Source: Oscillospiraceae bacterium (GTDB lineage: Bacteria > Bacillota > Clostridia > Oscillospirales > Ruminococcaceae). From it: a stretch of DNA of 64,000 nucleotides. Position 1 is the stretch's first letter. Every line of letters starts with the position of its first letter. Under the pieces are notes generated by a model. That model was not told where the DNA came from. It saw only the letters and a program-made list of their open reading frames with translations, and did not search any database. This document shows positions 7,795 through 16,045 of the stretch, in pieces. The stretch covers positions 1 to 64,000 of the forward strand of contig JAEELE010000097.1 of NCBI GenBank assembly GCA_016288755.1, in the 5' to 3' direction. Made by a program: the position numbers and the translations under genes.

Positions 7795-9348
7795 TCACAC
7801 CCATTCCACGGTTCCCGGGGGCTTGGATGTGATATCATACACGACGCGGTTGACATGGGGGCACTCATTGCAGAGGCGGTTGGAGATGCGCGCGAGCACA
7901 TCGTAGGGGATGCGTGCCCAGTCGGCGGTCATGAAATCGTCGGTGGTCACCGCGCGGATCGCGATCAGATGCTCATAGGTGCGGTGGTCGCCCATGACGC
8001 CGACCGTGCGCACATCAGGCAGGACCGCGAAAAACTGACTCATCGTGCGCGCCAGCCCGCTCTTTGCGATCTCGTCGCGGAAAATGGCGTCTGCATCCTG
8101 CAAAATGCGCACCTTCTCCTCGGTGATCTCACCGATGATGCGCACGCCGAGCCCCGGTCCCGGGAAGGGCTGCCGCCACACAAGCTCCGCGGGAATCCCC
8201 AGCCGCTCGCCGACTGCCCGCACCTCGTCCTTGAAGAGGTCGCATAGCGGCTCGATCACGCCCTCAAACTGAATATCGTCGGGCATTTTCACCATGTTGT
8301 GATGGGTCTTGATGACCGCGGTGCTGCCCTGCCCGGAGGCATTGCCCCTGCCGCTCTCGATGCGGTCGGGATAGATCGTGCCCTGCGCAAAGAAGCCCTC
8401 GGCGCCCTGCTCGCGAATCTTATCCCAGAACACGCTGTAAAACTCGGTGCCGATGATTTTGCGCTTCTGCTCGGGATCGGTGACGCCCCGGAGCTTTTCG
8501 AGGAAATGCTGCTGCGCATTGACGCGCACAAAATTCATGTCAAACAGCTTCGTGAAGGTCTCCTCGACGAAATCGCCCTCGTCCTTGCGCATGAGACCCT
8601 GATCGACGAAAACGCAGGTGAGCTGTTTGCCGACGGCTCTGCTCAGCAAAGCTGCCGCTACGGACGAATCGACGCCGCCGGAGAGCCCGAGCACGACCTT
8701 TTTGTCGCCGATCTTTTCGCGGAGCGCCTGCACGGTCTGCTCGATGAAGCCCTCCATTTTCCAGTCGCCGGCAAAGCCGCAGACCGAATAGAGGAAATTG
8801 CGCAGAATCTCGCGCCCGAACGCGGTATGCGTGACCTCGGGGTGAAACTGGACGGCATAGAGCTTTTTCGCCTCATTGGCGAAGGCTGCGGCGGGGCAGT
8901 CGGCGGAGGATGCATGCACGGTGAAGCCCTCGGGCACGCGGCTGACGTAGTCGGTGTGGCTCATCCAGACGGTGCTCTGCGCGGGGACGCCGGAGAAGAG
9001 CGGGCTTTTCATATCCTGCGTCATGTCGATCTTGCCGTATTCGGATTTTTCGCAGCTTTTCACCTCGCCGCCGAGGGTATACGCCATGAGCTGGCAGCCG
9101 TAGCAGATACCGAGGACGGGGATGCCGAGGGAGAAGATTTCGGGGGAGATATGGGGGGAGGCGGGGTCATAGACGCTGTTGGGACCGCCGGTGAAGATGA
9201 TTCCGCCGGGGCGGCGTGCGGCGATCTCTGCGATGGGGGTATCGAAGCGGAGGATCTCGCAGTAGACGCCGGACTCACGGACGCGGCGGGCGATGAGCTG
9301 GTTATACTGCCCGCCGAAATCGAGGACGATACAGAGCTGATTTGGCAT
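7795..9348 (-). CDS. guaA: GMP synthase (glutamine-hydrolysing)
   Basis: A 517-residue, full-length enzyme that converts XMP to GMP with ATP and glutamine in purine synthesis. Residues 1-190 are the class I glutamine amidotransferase with the nucleophile Cys in GICYGCQ and the triad His/Glu in QFHPEVTHT. The ATP-pyrophosphatase domain follows with the P-loop [10 protein letters not shown], and the C-terminal dimerisation domain ends in [16 protein letters not shown], the typical GuaA end. AGGAGT precedes ATG 9348. It has its own strong promoter and a leader with an attenuator-like hairpin. Confidence 0.97.
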   Translation of the reverse strand: MPNQLCIVLDFGGQYNQLIARRVRESGVYCEILRFDTPIAEIAARRPGGIIFTGGPNSVYDPASPHISPEIFSLGIPVLGICYGCQLMAYTLGGEVKSCEKSEYGKIDMTQDMKSPLFSGVPAQSTVWMSHTDYVSRVPEGFTVHASSADCPAAAFANEAKKLYAVQFHPEVTHTAFGREILRNFLYSVCGFAGDWKMEGFIEQTVQALREKIGDKKVVLGLSGGVDSSVAAALLSRAVGKQLTCVFVDQGLMRKDEGDFVEETFTKLFDMNFVRVNAQQHFLEKLRGVTDPEQKRKIIGTEFYSVFWDKIREQGAEGFFAQGTIYPDRIESGRGNASGQGSTAVIKTHHNMVKMPDDIQFEGVIEPLCDLFKDEVRAVGERLGIPAELVWRQPFPGPGLGVRIIGEITEEKVRILQDADAIFRDEIAKSGLARTMSQFFAVLPDVRTVGVMGDHRTYEHLIAIRAVTTDDFMTADWARIPYDVLARISNRLCNECPHVNRVVYDITSKPPGTVEWV

Positions 9349-9369
9349 AGTTGGACTCCTTTCGCGGTT

Positions 9370-9398
9370 GAAAAACGAAAGCCGCAGGAAGATGCGGC
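9370..9398 (-). promoter_or_regulatory. Attenuator-like hairpin in the guaA leader
   Basis: On the minus strand GCCGCA-TCTTCC-TGCGGC is followed by TTTCGTTTTT, the form of an intrinsic terminator, located after the guaA promoter and about 20 nt before the start codon. No purine-riboswitch core is visible in the ~65-nt leader. Confidence 0.5.
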
Positions 9399-9419
9399 AC
9401 GTCCGGGGGGGATGGTAAT

Positions 9420-9448
9420 ATTATACAGCGTTTGGAGGAGAATGTCAA
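9420..9448 (-). promoter_or_regulatory. Promoter of guaA
   Basis: A consensus promoter on the minus strand: TTGACA, 17-nt spacer, TATAAT, placing the start near 9413. Confidence 0.85.
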
Positions 9449-9457
9449 GGCTCCGGG

Positions 9458-9555
9458 GTAAGTGAGAAGGCGAAATCCGCAGAGAAAAAGAGGAGTGAGA
9501 AATGACCGGTGCGCCGAAGCGCACTTCTCACTCCTCACTTCTCACTTCTCACTTC
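9458..9555. repeat. Inverted heptanucleotide repeat pair
   Basis: GAGGAGTGAGAAATG on the left and CACTTCTCACTCCTCACTTC on the right are inverted copies of the AGRARTG heptads and face each other around GGTGCGCCGAAGCGCA, so the tract can form a long hairpin between guaA and the 415-aa gene. Confidence 0.65.
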
Positions 9556-10796
9556 TCCGCAGGCTTTCTCGCGTTCGCAAGCATCAGCTTCACACGGTTC
9601 TCCTGATTCACCCGCGTCGCGCCCGGATCATAGTCGATCGCCGTGATGTTCGCATTCGGATATGCATTCTTGATCACGCGCATCATGCCCTTCGCCACAA
9701 TGTGATTCGGCAGACACCCGAACGGCTGCGTGCAGATGATGTTCTCCGTGCCCGTCTCCGCCAGCGCCGCCATCTCCGCCGTGATCAGCCAGCCCTCGCC
9801 CATGCTCACGCCCTGACTGATATACTGGTCGGCACGCTTGCGCAGATGCTCGAAATCATGCGGCGGGTCGAATACCCCGTGCTTCTTCACCGCTCTAATC
9901 TGCTGCTTCTGCATCGCGTAGATCAGCTTGTAGCCGATGCCGTTGTATATCACGCTCTTGTCCAGATAGTGATAGAGCCTGCCGTCCACCGCCGTGCTGA
10001 CCGCGCAGTACATCACAAATTCCAGCAGCGACGGGATCACCGGCTCGCAGCCCTCGGAGAGCAGAAAATCCTCCAGATGGTTGTTTGCAAGCGGCGAATA
10101 TTTGACATAGATCTCGCCGACAATGCCCACGCGGACCTTGTTGCGCGCGGTGCGGGGAATTTTGTCGAAATCCTCGAGAATGCGGCGGTAATTCCGCGAT
10201 GTGTGCAGGAAGTCCCGCGAATCGAACGACTTTTCGAGCCGGCGCTGCCACTTCTGCAGGAGCTTGTCGGTCTCGCCCTTTTTCAGCTCGTAGGGGCGGC
10301 ACTGGTTCGAGACGCTCATCAGCAGATCGCCGTAAAGCACCGCGTAGAGGAATTTGAGGAAAATGGTCGGCGTCATCTGCCAGCCCGAGCGCGGGTCCTT
10401 TTCGAGCCCGGAGAAATTCAGCGAGATGACCGGCACCTGCGGGAACTGCTCCCGGATCGCCTTGCGCAGCAGGTGGATATAATTCGACGCTCTGCAGCCG
10501 CCGCCGGTCTGCGTGATGAGCAGCGCGGTTTTGTCAGGGTCATAGCGACCGGATTTCAGCGCCTCCATGAACTGCCCGATAACGAGCAGCGCCGGATAGC
10601 AGGTGTCGTTGTGGACATTTTTCAGCCCCTCGTCGACGACCGCCCGGCTTGCCGTGCGCAGCAGCTCGCAGTGATAGCCGTAGGGCTTCAGCACGCTGAT
10701 GAGCAGCTGAAAATGCACCGGCAGCATGTCCGGCACGAGGATCGTGTGGGTCTTTTTCATCTCCGGGGTAAATATCGCCTGTTTGGATGTTGCCAT
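9549..10796 (-). CDS. Acyl-CoA dehydratase activase-related protein, C-terminal module as a separate gene
   Basis: A 415-residue protein with features of the 2-hydroxyglutaryl-CoA dehydratase-like (HgdB/C, DUF2229-associated) module: NDTCYPALLVIGQFMEAL with a conserved Cys, TQTGGGCRASNY with another Cys, and ICTQPFGCLPNHIVAKGM near the C-terminus. In many Clostridia this module is the C-terminal third of one ~1,400-residue protein whose N-terminal part carries two BadF-type ATPase domains; here that part is the separate gene at 12727-15654. Together they probably form an ATP-driven [4Fe-4S] electron-transfer or maturation system whose substrate is unknown. I chose ATG 10796 with AAAGG upstream; the longer track ORF lacks such support. 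Confidence 0.8.
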   Translation of the reverse strand: MATSKQAIFTPEMKKTHTILVPDMLPVHFQLLISVLKPYGYHCELLRTASRAVVDEGLKNVHNDTCYPALLVIGQFMEALKSGRYDPDKTALLITQTGGGCRASNYIHLLRKAIREQFPQVPVISLNFSGLEKDPRSGWQMTPTIFLKFLYAVLYGDLLMSVSNQCRPYELKKGETDKLLQKWQRRLEKSFDSRDFLHTSRNYRRILEDFDKIPRTARNKVRVGIVGEIYVKYSPLANNHLEDFLLSEGCEPVIPSLLEFVMYCAVSTAVDGRLYHYLDKSVIYNGIGYKLIYAMQKQQIRAVKKHGVFDPPHDFEHLRKRADQYISQGVSMGEGWLITAEMAALAETGTENIICTQPFGCLPNHIVAKGMMRVIKNAYPNANITAIDYDPGATRVNQENRVKLMLANARKPAEK

Positions 10797-10897
10797 GTTT
10801 TCCAACCTTTCGAGAAGAATTGCGGAATGCGGAATGAATCCGATGCGCGGATGATTCAGAAGGGGCATTGCAAACGATCATTCCCGATCAATCCGTA

Positions 10898-11320
10898 TTA
10901 TTTTTTGTACCGTTCAAGGTATGCTTCTGTTTCCTCGATCAATGCTTTCAGAGCAGTCCGTCTGCGTGCAAAATCGGATTCTGTCTGTTCAAAATCGTAC
11001 CACGTTACCCAGTCGTCAAAATACAGCCGGATGTCTTCCAGCAGCATTCTGGATAATTGAACGAAATCGACACCGTGAACGGTTGTGAGCGTGTATTCAC
11101 AATCGTGATTCCGGAAGATGATATGCGTATCATATCCGTATGAGGTCACGATGCAGGATTCTCCCTCCAGCTCCAGAAAAAACGAAGCGGGAATATTGTA
11201 TTTCAGTGCGTCTTTACAGGAGATCAGCCAGTCGAACGGAATATCGACCAGATAGCTGACCTTTGCCTGAAAATCGCCCAGCGAAAAAACGGTCCAGCCA
11301 ATATCCGGCTTTGACAGCAT
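10898..11320 (-). CDS. Hypothetical protein of 140 aa
   Basis: I do not recognise the family. The protein is acidic and aromatic-rich (for example DDWVTWYDFEQ), has no signal peptide or membrane segment, and ends in a charged helix (ALIEETEAYLERYKK). It has a good ribosome binding site (GAGGTGAAGG). Its codon use is more AT-rich than its neighbours, which suggests more recent acquisition. It lies between the two halves of the activase system and shares their strand, but the 190-nt gap upstream and 100-nt gap downstream do not prove co-transcription. Confidence 0.7.
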   Translation of the reverse strand: MLSKPDIGWTVFSLGDFQAKVSYLVDIPFDWLISCKDALKYNIPASFFLELEGESCIVTSYGYDTHIIFRNHDCEYTLTTVHGVDFVQLSRMLLEDIRLYFDDWVTWYDFEQTESDFARRRTALKALIEETEAYLERYKK

Positions 11321-11514
11321 TTTCCTTCACCTCTCTCAGCGGCCCGTCTGTTGCCGGACACACAATTCTGAAACGGGACTTGAAGCCCCAATATCGATCC
11401 GTCGCGCAAGACCGTCATTTCTCACGATACTGTGCCGCACCGGTGACAAGATGCCGCACCCGGCAGCCTGTCAGCATGCAGCCTTTCGCCTCTCGCCTGC
11501 CCGGTCTCCGGGCG

Positions 11515-12042
11515 CTAGAAGGTGATCTCATAGGGATAGCCGAGCGCCTCTGCATGCTCGGAGCCGTGGATCACGGCGGGCAGCTCGCGGTATTCCGCCG
11601 TGCCGTCCTTTTTGCGGACAAGCACCGACAGCCTGCCGATGCGGATGCCCTCCGCCTGACAGAATTCCGCAAAGCCCGTGCAGAACGCCGCAAACAGGTC
11701 GCTTTCGCGCACCGTCAGCACCGTATCGCGAAAATGCAGATCGGAAAGCTGTGCGGTCAGGATTCTGCTCACGCGGTGCTTCCGGTGCAGCAGCGGTTCC
11801 GTGCCGAAATGGGAATCCTCCGTGCGGCAAAATCCCGAGACGGTCATTTTGCCGCCCTCGCCGGGCTGATAGCACCCTGCACGCGCCGTCAGCCGGGCAT
11901 AGCTTTTCATCATATCGACATAGGCTCCGGCAATATCGCGCCCCTGCTGAAACAGCAGCGACTGCATGTCGATCTGTGCGGCGCCGTGCGACTGAGCCGC
12001 CTGCCGCAGGGATTCCGCAAAGCCCGTTGTCTGTGTATCCAT
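11515..12042 (-). CDS. Hypothetical protein, paralogue A of a tandem pair
   Basis: A 175-residue protein of unknown function. It aligns along its whole length with the gene directly upstream (12056-12535): DIAGAYVDMMKSYARLTARAGCY matches LAAKYVDQIEEQARISARCGDY, LFAAFCTGFAEFCQAEGI matches LFEVFLLALAQLCEQEHI, and both end in LG[YF]PY[EQ]ITF. No signal peptide or membrane segment is visible, so a cytosolic protein is expected. Only 13 nt separate it from paralogue A's upstream neighbour, so they form one transcription unit. It contains a moderately positioned AAAGGCGG ribosome binding site. Confidence 0.78.
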   Translation of the reverse strand: MDTQTTGFAESLRQAAQSHGAAQIDMQSLLFQQGRDIAGAYVDMMKSYARLTARAGCYQPGEGGKMTVSGFCRTEDSHFGTEPLLHRKHRVSRILTAQLSDLHFRDTVLTVRESDLFAAFCTGFAEFCQAEGIRIGRLSVLVRKKDGTAEYRELPAVIHGSEHAEALGYPYEITF

Positions 12043-12055
12043 GCCGCACCGCCTT

Positions 12056-12535
12056 TCAGAATGTGATCTGATACGGAAACCCGAGCTTTTCGACCTTCTC
12101 CTTCTTCGGGTTTTTGACGGTCAGGGGGAGGACATGGGGGATGAGCCTGCCCTCCTTATCGGCGAGGAGCGCCTGCATGGGGGCGCAGCTGATATGCTCC
12201 TGCTCACAGAGCTGTGCCAGTGCGAGCAAAAACACCTCGAACAGCTCGTTATCGGGGTTCGGGGCGATCTCATAGCGCCGCGCCTTGATCTTCGTGGTGA
12301 CCGTGAGCGGCTGCTCGAAATCCTGCGGCGCGATGATGACGATTCCCCGGATGAGCGCATGCCCCTCCAGCCGTTCGTAATCGCCGCAGCGTGCCGAGAT
12401 GCGCGCCTGCTCCTCGATCTGGTCGACATATTTTGCGGCGAGATTTTTCGCCTGATGATACCGGCGGCTTTTGAAGTCCGTCTCCATATCGCCGTGCAGC
12501 TCGACCTCCGCACGGAGCTGGTCAATAAAACCCAT
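12056..12535 (-). CDS. Hypothetical protein, paralogue B of a tandem pair
   Basis: A 159-residue cytosolic protein, first gene of the pair, with AGAGG before ATG 12535. Predicted helical N-terminal part (residues 1-60) followed by a more beta-like middle containing VTTKIKARRYEI, then a helix LFEVFLLALAQLCEQEHI and the shared C-terminal motif LGFPYQITF. I do not recognise the family. Its position just downstream of the double BadF-domain gene and upstream of the matching C-terminal module suggests a job linked to that system, but this is inference from context. Confidence 0.78.
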   Translation of the reverse strand: MGFIDQLRAEVELHGDMETDFKSRRYHQAKNLAAKYVDQIEEQARISARCGDYERLEGHALIRGIVIIAPQDFEQPLTVTTKIKARRYEIAPNPDNELFEVFLLALAQLCEQEHISCAPMQALLADKEGRLIPHVLPLTVKNPKKEKVEKLGFPYQITF

Positions 12536-12549
12536 AATCGTACCTCTTA

Positions 12550-12726
12550 ATGAGAAGTGAGAAATGTGAAATGAGAAGTGAGGAGTTGTTCCGTCACTTT
12601 CATTCCGTTGAAACGCTGTGACAAATCCCCCCTTGAGGGGGCAAATCCGCGACGGGTTCAGATATGCCGAATTGGGGGGTGACCTCGCCCGCGGGGGCTG
12701 CCCCGCCGCCCGCCCGGGCTCCGGGC
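12550..12726. repeat. Heptanucleotide tract plus GC-rich inverted elements
   Basis: AGRARTG heptads (agaagtg, agaaatg, tgaaatg, agaagtg, aggagtt) end in GTTCCG. They are followed by CCCCCCTTGAGGGGG and, at the stop codon of the next gene, CCCGGGCTCCGGGCT, a sequence also found at the guaA stop (about 7775). No gene is visible in this gap. Confidence 0.65.
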
Positions 12727-15654
12727 TTAGCCTTCCATTGCCGCTACGAGCGAGCGCAGGCGGATTTTCGCGGCGCCGAGGTTGTTGATCTCGTCGATCT
12801 TGAGCTGCGTATAGAGCTTACCGCTCTGCTCGAGGATCGTGCGCACCTCGTCGGTCGTCACCGCGTCGATGCCGCAGCCGAAGGACACCAGCTGCACCAG
12901 CTGCATATCGGGCTGCGTCGTGACATACTGCGCCGCACGGTAGAGCCGCGCGTGATAGGTCCACTGATTGAGAACTCCGAGCTTGCCCACATGCCCCAGC
13001 GCCGCGACTGCGTCCTCACTGACGACCGCCATGCCGAGGCTCGCGATCAGCTTGTGAATGCCGTGGTTGATCTCCTTGTCGATGTGGTAGGGTCTGCCCG
13101 CCAGCACGATGATCTTTCTGCCGGACGCGCGCGCCTCATTGATGATGCGCTGCGCCTCCTCCGCCATTTCTCTGCGGTAATCCGCCTGTGCCGCGTAAGC
13201 CGCCTCGATCGCCTCGCGCAGATCGCCCGTATAGCGGTATTCCTTCAGCGCCTCCTTCAGCGCGCGGTAAACACCCTTTTTGTGGTTCAGGTCCATATAG
13301 GGCGTGATGAAATTGCGCTTGGTGAGCCGCAGATTGTTGGCGCGCAGCAGCTCCGGATAATACGCGACGACCGGGCAGTTGAAGTGGTTGTCGTTCTCGC
13401 CCTCGTCGACGTTATAGCTCATGCACGGCCAGAAGATGAAGTCGACCCGCTGCTCCAGCAGATCCTCGATATGCCCGTGCGCCAGCTTTGCCGGATAACA
13501 GACCGTATCCGAGGGGATCGTGTGCTGCCCCTGATAGTAGACGTCGCGGTCGCTCTCGCGGGAGCGCTTCACCGCAAAGCCGAGCCTCGTGAAGAGCTCC
13601 GTCCAGAAGGGCATCTGCTCATAGTAGGCGAGTGCGAGCGGCAGACCGACTGTCGCGCAGGGGACGCCTGCGGGCTTTTTGTCGGTGCAGCGCAGGATGC
13701 GCTCGTATTTCCACTCGTAGATCGAGGGCGCAGATGCCGCCTTCGATTTGCCCGCGCCGCGCTCGCAGCGGTTGCCGGAGATGAACCTGCCGCCGCCGGG
13801 GAACGTGACGATATTCAGCGCGCAGTGTGCGGTACAGCCGCCGCACTTGGCACTGCGGGTCGTATAGGTAAAGGCTTCGATCTGCTCCTTCGTGATCGTC
13901 GTCGACTGCGCGGGGGCGTGCTCCTTTGCGTAGAGCGCCGCGCCGAACGCGCCCATCAGCCCCGAGATCGCCGGGCGGATCACGTCGCGCCCGAGTTCCA
14001 TTTCAAAGGAGCGCAGCACGGCGTCATTGAGGAAGGTGCCGCCCTGCACGACGATATTTTTGCCAAGCTCCTCGACCGACTTGGCGCGGATGACCTTGTA
14101 GACCGCGTTCTTGATGATCGAGCCTGAGAGCCCCGCCGAGATATCCTCGACCGATGCGCCGTCCTTCTGCGCCTGCTTGACCGAACTGTTCATGAACACC
14201 GTGCAGCGGGAGCCGAGGTCGACCGGGTGCTCCGCGAAGAGCCCGAGCTGCGAGAATTCCGCGATCTCATAGCCCATTGCCTGCGCAAAGCTCTGGATGA
14301 ACGACCCGCAGCCCGAGGAGCACGCCTCGTTCAGCATGATGCTGTCGATCGAGTGATTGCGGATCTTGAAGCACTTGATATCCTGCCCGCCGATATCCAT
14401 GATGAAATCGACGTCGGGGCAGAAATAGGACGCCGCCTTGAAATGCGCGACCGTCTCGACAATGCCGTAATCAATGCCCAGACCGGCGCGGATGAAGTCC
14501 TCGCCGTAGCCGGTGACCGCCGAGCCGCGGATGTGCAGATCGGGGTTCATCTCCGCGAATATTTTTTTCAGCTGCTCGACGATGCGGTCAAGCGGCTGCC
14601 CGCGGTTTGCGGCGTAATACTGATAGAGCAGCTCGCCGCGGTCGGTGATGAGCACCAGCTTGGTCGTGGTCGAGCCCGCGTCGATGCCGAGCCAGCAGCC
14701 GCCCGTTTCGGTGCGCAGATCGGCGAAGGGCAGGTCGTGCGCCTTGTGCCGCTCGATGAACTGCTCATATTCGGCGCGCGAGGCAAAGAGCGGCTTGCCT
14801 GTGACCGTGTTGCCGCCCGTTTTCGCGTGCTCCAGCTTGTCCATCGCCTCCGCGAGGGTCGACACCTCGACCGACTGCTCCGCGAACATCGCGCAGCCGT
14901 AGGCGACAAAGACCGGGGCATTCTCCGGGAAGACCGCGTGGTCGCTGTCGAGCTTCAGCGTGCGGACAAACGCCTGCCGCAGCCCCTTGAGGAAGGAGAG
15001 CGGACCGCCGAGAAAGAGCACCGTGCCCTCGATCGTGCGCCCCTGTGCCAGCCCCGAGACGGTCTGGTCGACGACTGCCTGAAAGATGCTCGCCGCGACG
15101 TCCTCGCGCTTGGCGCCCTGATTGAGCAGCGGCTGGATATCGGATTTTGCAAAGACGCCGCAGCGCGACGCGATCGGATAGCGCTTTTCGGCTTTGAGCG
15201 AGAGCCGGTCGAGCTCGTCCGCGGTGATGCCGAGCAGCGTTGCCATCTGGTCGATGAAGGCGCCCGTGCCGCCGGCGCAGGAGCCGTTCATGCGCTGCTC
15301 GACGCCGCCGGTCAGGAAGATCATTTTCGCGTCCTCGCCGCCGAGCTCGATCACGACGTCGGCTTTGGGGTAATCCGCCTTGACCGCGAGAAATGCCGCG
15401 TGCACCTCCTGCACAAAGGCGATGCCGGCGCTCTGGGCAAGCCCGAGCCCTGCCGAGCCGGTGATGCAGATGCGGAAGCGCGCATCGGGGAACTGCTTTT
15501 GCAGCGCGGCGATCTGCTCCGTGACGGTCTCTCTCACGCGGGAGAAGTGGCGCTGATAGCACTGCGAGAGAATATTATGCTCTGTGTCGATCACAACGGT
15601 TTTGACGGTCGTTGACCCGACGTCAATGCCGAGAGAATATACGGGTTGGCTCAT
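12727..15654 (-). CDS. 2-hydroxyacyl-CoA dehydratase activase-like protein with two BadF/BcrA ATPase domains
   Basis: A 975-residue cytosolic protein. The first ASKHA/BadF domain (about 5-265) begins LGIDVGSTTVKTVVID and the second (about 315-570) begins GIDAGSTTTKLVLITD. Each contains GGQDIK/GGEDAK and a conserved Cys region (NGSCAGGTGAFID, EACSSGCGSFI) that in HgdC-type activases holds a [4Fe-4S] cluster at the dimer interface. The C-terminal part has CGGCTAHCALN and a DUF2229-like region with DTVCYPAKLAHGH. The family couples ATP hydrolysis to low-potential electron transfer. The rest of the usual single-chain protein is encoded separately at 9549-10796. I used ATG 15654, with AAAGGAGA 8 nt upstream, instead of the longer ORF. 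Confidence 0.86.
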   Translation of the reverse strand: MSQPVYSLGIDVGSTTVKTVVIDTEHNILSQCYQRHFSRVRETVTEQIAALQKQFPDARFRICITGSAGLGLAQSAGIAFVQEVHAAFLAVKADYPKADVVIELGGEDAKMIFLTGGVEQRMNGSCAGGTGAFIDQMATLLGITADELDRLSLKAEKRYPIASRCGVFAKSDIQPLLNQGAKREDVAASIFQAVVDQTVSGLAQGRTIEGTVLFLGGPLSFLKGLRQAFVRTLKLDSDHAVFPENAPVFVAYGCAMFAEQSVEVSTLAEAMDKLEHAKTGGNTVTGKPLFASRAEYEQFIERHKAHDLPFADLRTETGGCWLGIDAGSTTTKLVLITDRGELLYQYYAANRGQPLDRIVEQLKKIFAEMNPDLHIRGSAVTGYGEDFIRAGLGIDYGIVETVAHFKAASYFCPDVDFIMDIGGQDIKCFKIRNHSIDSIMLNEACSSGCGSFIQSFAQAMGYEIAEFSQLGLFAEHPVDLGSRCTVFMNSSVKQAQKDGASVEDISAGLSGSIIKNAVYKVIRAKSVEELGKNIVVQGGTFLNDAVLRSFEMELGRDVIRPAISGLMGAFGAALYAKEHAPAQSTTITKEQIEAFTYTTRSAKCGGCTAHCALNIVTFPGGGRFISGNRCERGAGKSKAASAPSIYEWKYERILRCTDKKPAGVPCATVGLPLALAYYEQMPFWTELFTRLGFAVKRSRESDRDVYYQGQHTIPSDTVCYPAKLAHGHIEDLLEQRVDFIFWPCMSYNVDEGENDNHFNCPVVAYYPELLRANNLRLTKRNFITPYMDLNHKKGVYRALKEALKEYRYTGDLREAIEAAYAAQADYRREMAEEAQRIINEARASGRKIIVLAGRPYHIDKEINHGIHKLIASLGMAVVSEDAVAALGHVGKLGVLNQWTYHARLYRAAQYVTTQPDMQLVQLVSFGCGIDAVTTDEVRTILEQSGKLYTQLKIDEINNLGAAKIRLRSLVAAMEG

Positions 15655-15696
15655 GCCAAGGTCTCCTTTCAAAGGGGGAAATGGGTTTATCCTACT

Positions 15697-15725
15697 ATTA
15701 TAGCACACTTCACTGCAAATTGCAA
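15697..15725 (-). promoter_or_regulatory. Promoter of the activase gene
   Basis: Minus-strand TTGCAA, 17-nt spacer ending TGTGC, TATAAT. The same TGTGC-TATAAT form is found at 33928 and 39379. Confidence 0.75.
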
Positions 15726-15729
15726 GAAA

Positions 15730-15776
15730 TGAGGAGCGCAGGGAGGAGGGAGGAGGTAGGAGGGAGGAGTTGTTCC
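15730..15776 (+). repeat. Heptanucleotide repeat tract, GGGAGGA variant
   Basis: Units gggagga, gggagga, ggtagga and gggagga run in 7-nt register and end in GTTGTTCCGG, the same end as the AGRARTG tracts. Confidence 0.7.
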
Positions 15777-15809
15777 GGCACTTTCGTTCTAAATAGCAAA
15801 TGCTTTTTT

Positions 15810-15944
15810 ATGGAAGCAAAAAAAGCTGATACAGATACAAAAACAAAAACAGAGACAGATACAGAGAAAGCGCTCATTCGCGCACGCGCGCGCACGCGGG
15901 AGAATCAGCCCGCGCTTCCGGACGGAATTGTAAATTTTTTGTGA
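15810..15944 (+). CDS. Possible small ORF of 44 aa with TDTKTK repeats
   Basis: ATG 15810 opens a 44-codon frame, MEAKKADTDTKTKTETDTEK then an Arg-rich part, ending TGA at 15944. The first half comes from an ACAGA/ACAAA simple repeat and the second crosses an alternating purine-pyrimidine stretch (about 15874-15897). No ribosome binding site is visible, so translation is doubtful. The rest of the 390-nt gap before 16046 holds the hairpin at 15955 and no other gene. Confidence 0.2.
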   Translation: MEAKKADTDTKTKTETDTEKALIRARARTRENQPALPDGIVNFL

Positions 15945-15954
15945 ACTTTTCCGG

Positions 15955-15983
15955 AAAGTTGTACGTTTGCGTACAACTTTTTT
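15955..15983 (+). terminator. Hairpin with T-run upstream of the DUF6291-like gene
   Basis: AAAGTTGTAC-GTTTGC-GTACAACTTT is followed by TTT. It has intrinsic-terminator form on the plus strand but no plus-strand gene ends just before it, so it may instead be an attenuator or a protein-binding dyad for the gene starting at 16046. Confidence 0.45.
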
Positions 15984-16045
15984 CGGTTTCCGCGCCTTTT
16001 ATGAAAGGGTGATCCCGCCCGCGAAACCGGAAAGGATGTGTTCAC

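Noticed and set aside
9349-9420. Purine (guanine) riboswitch upstream of guaA
   Set aside because: The leader is only about 65 nt and lacks the conserved three-way junction sequences. Only a simple hairpin with T-run is seen.
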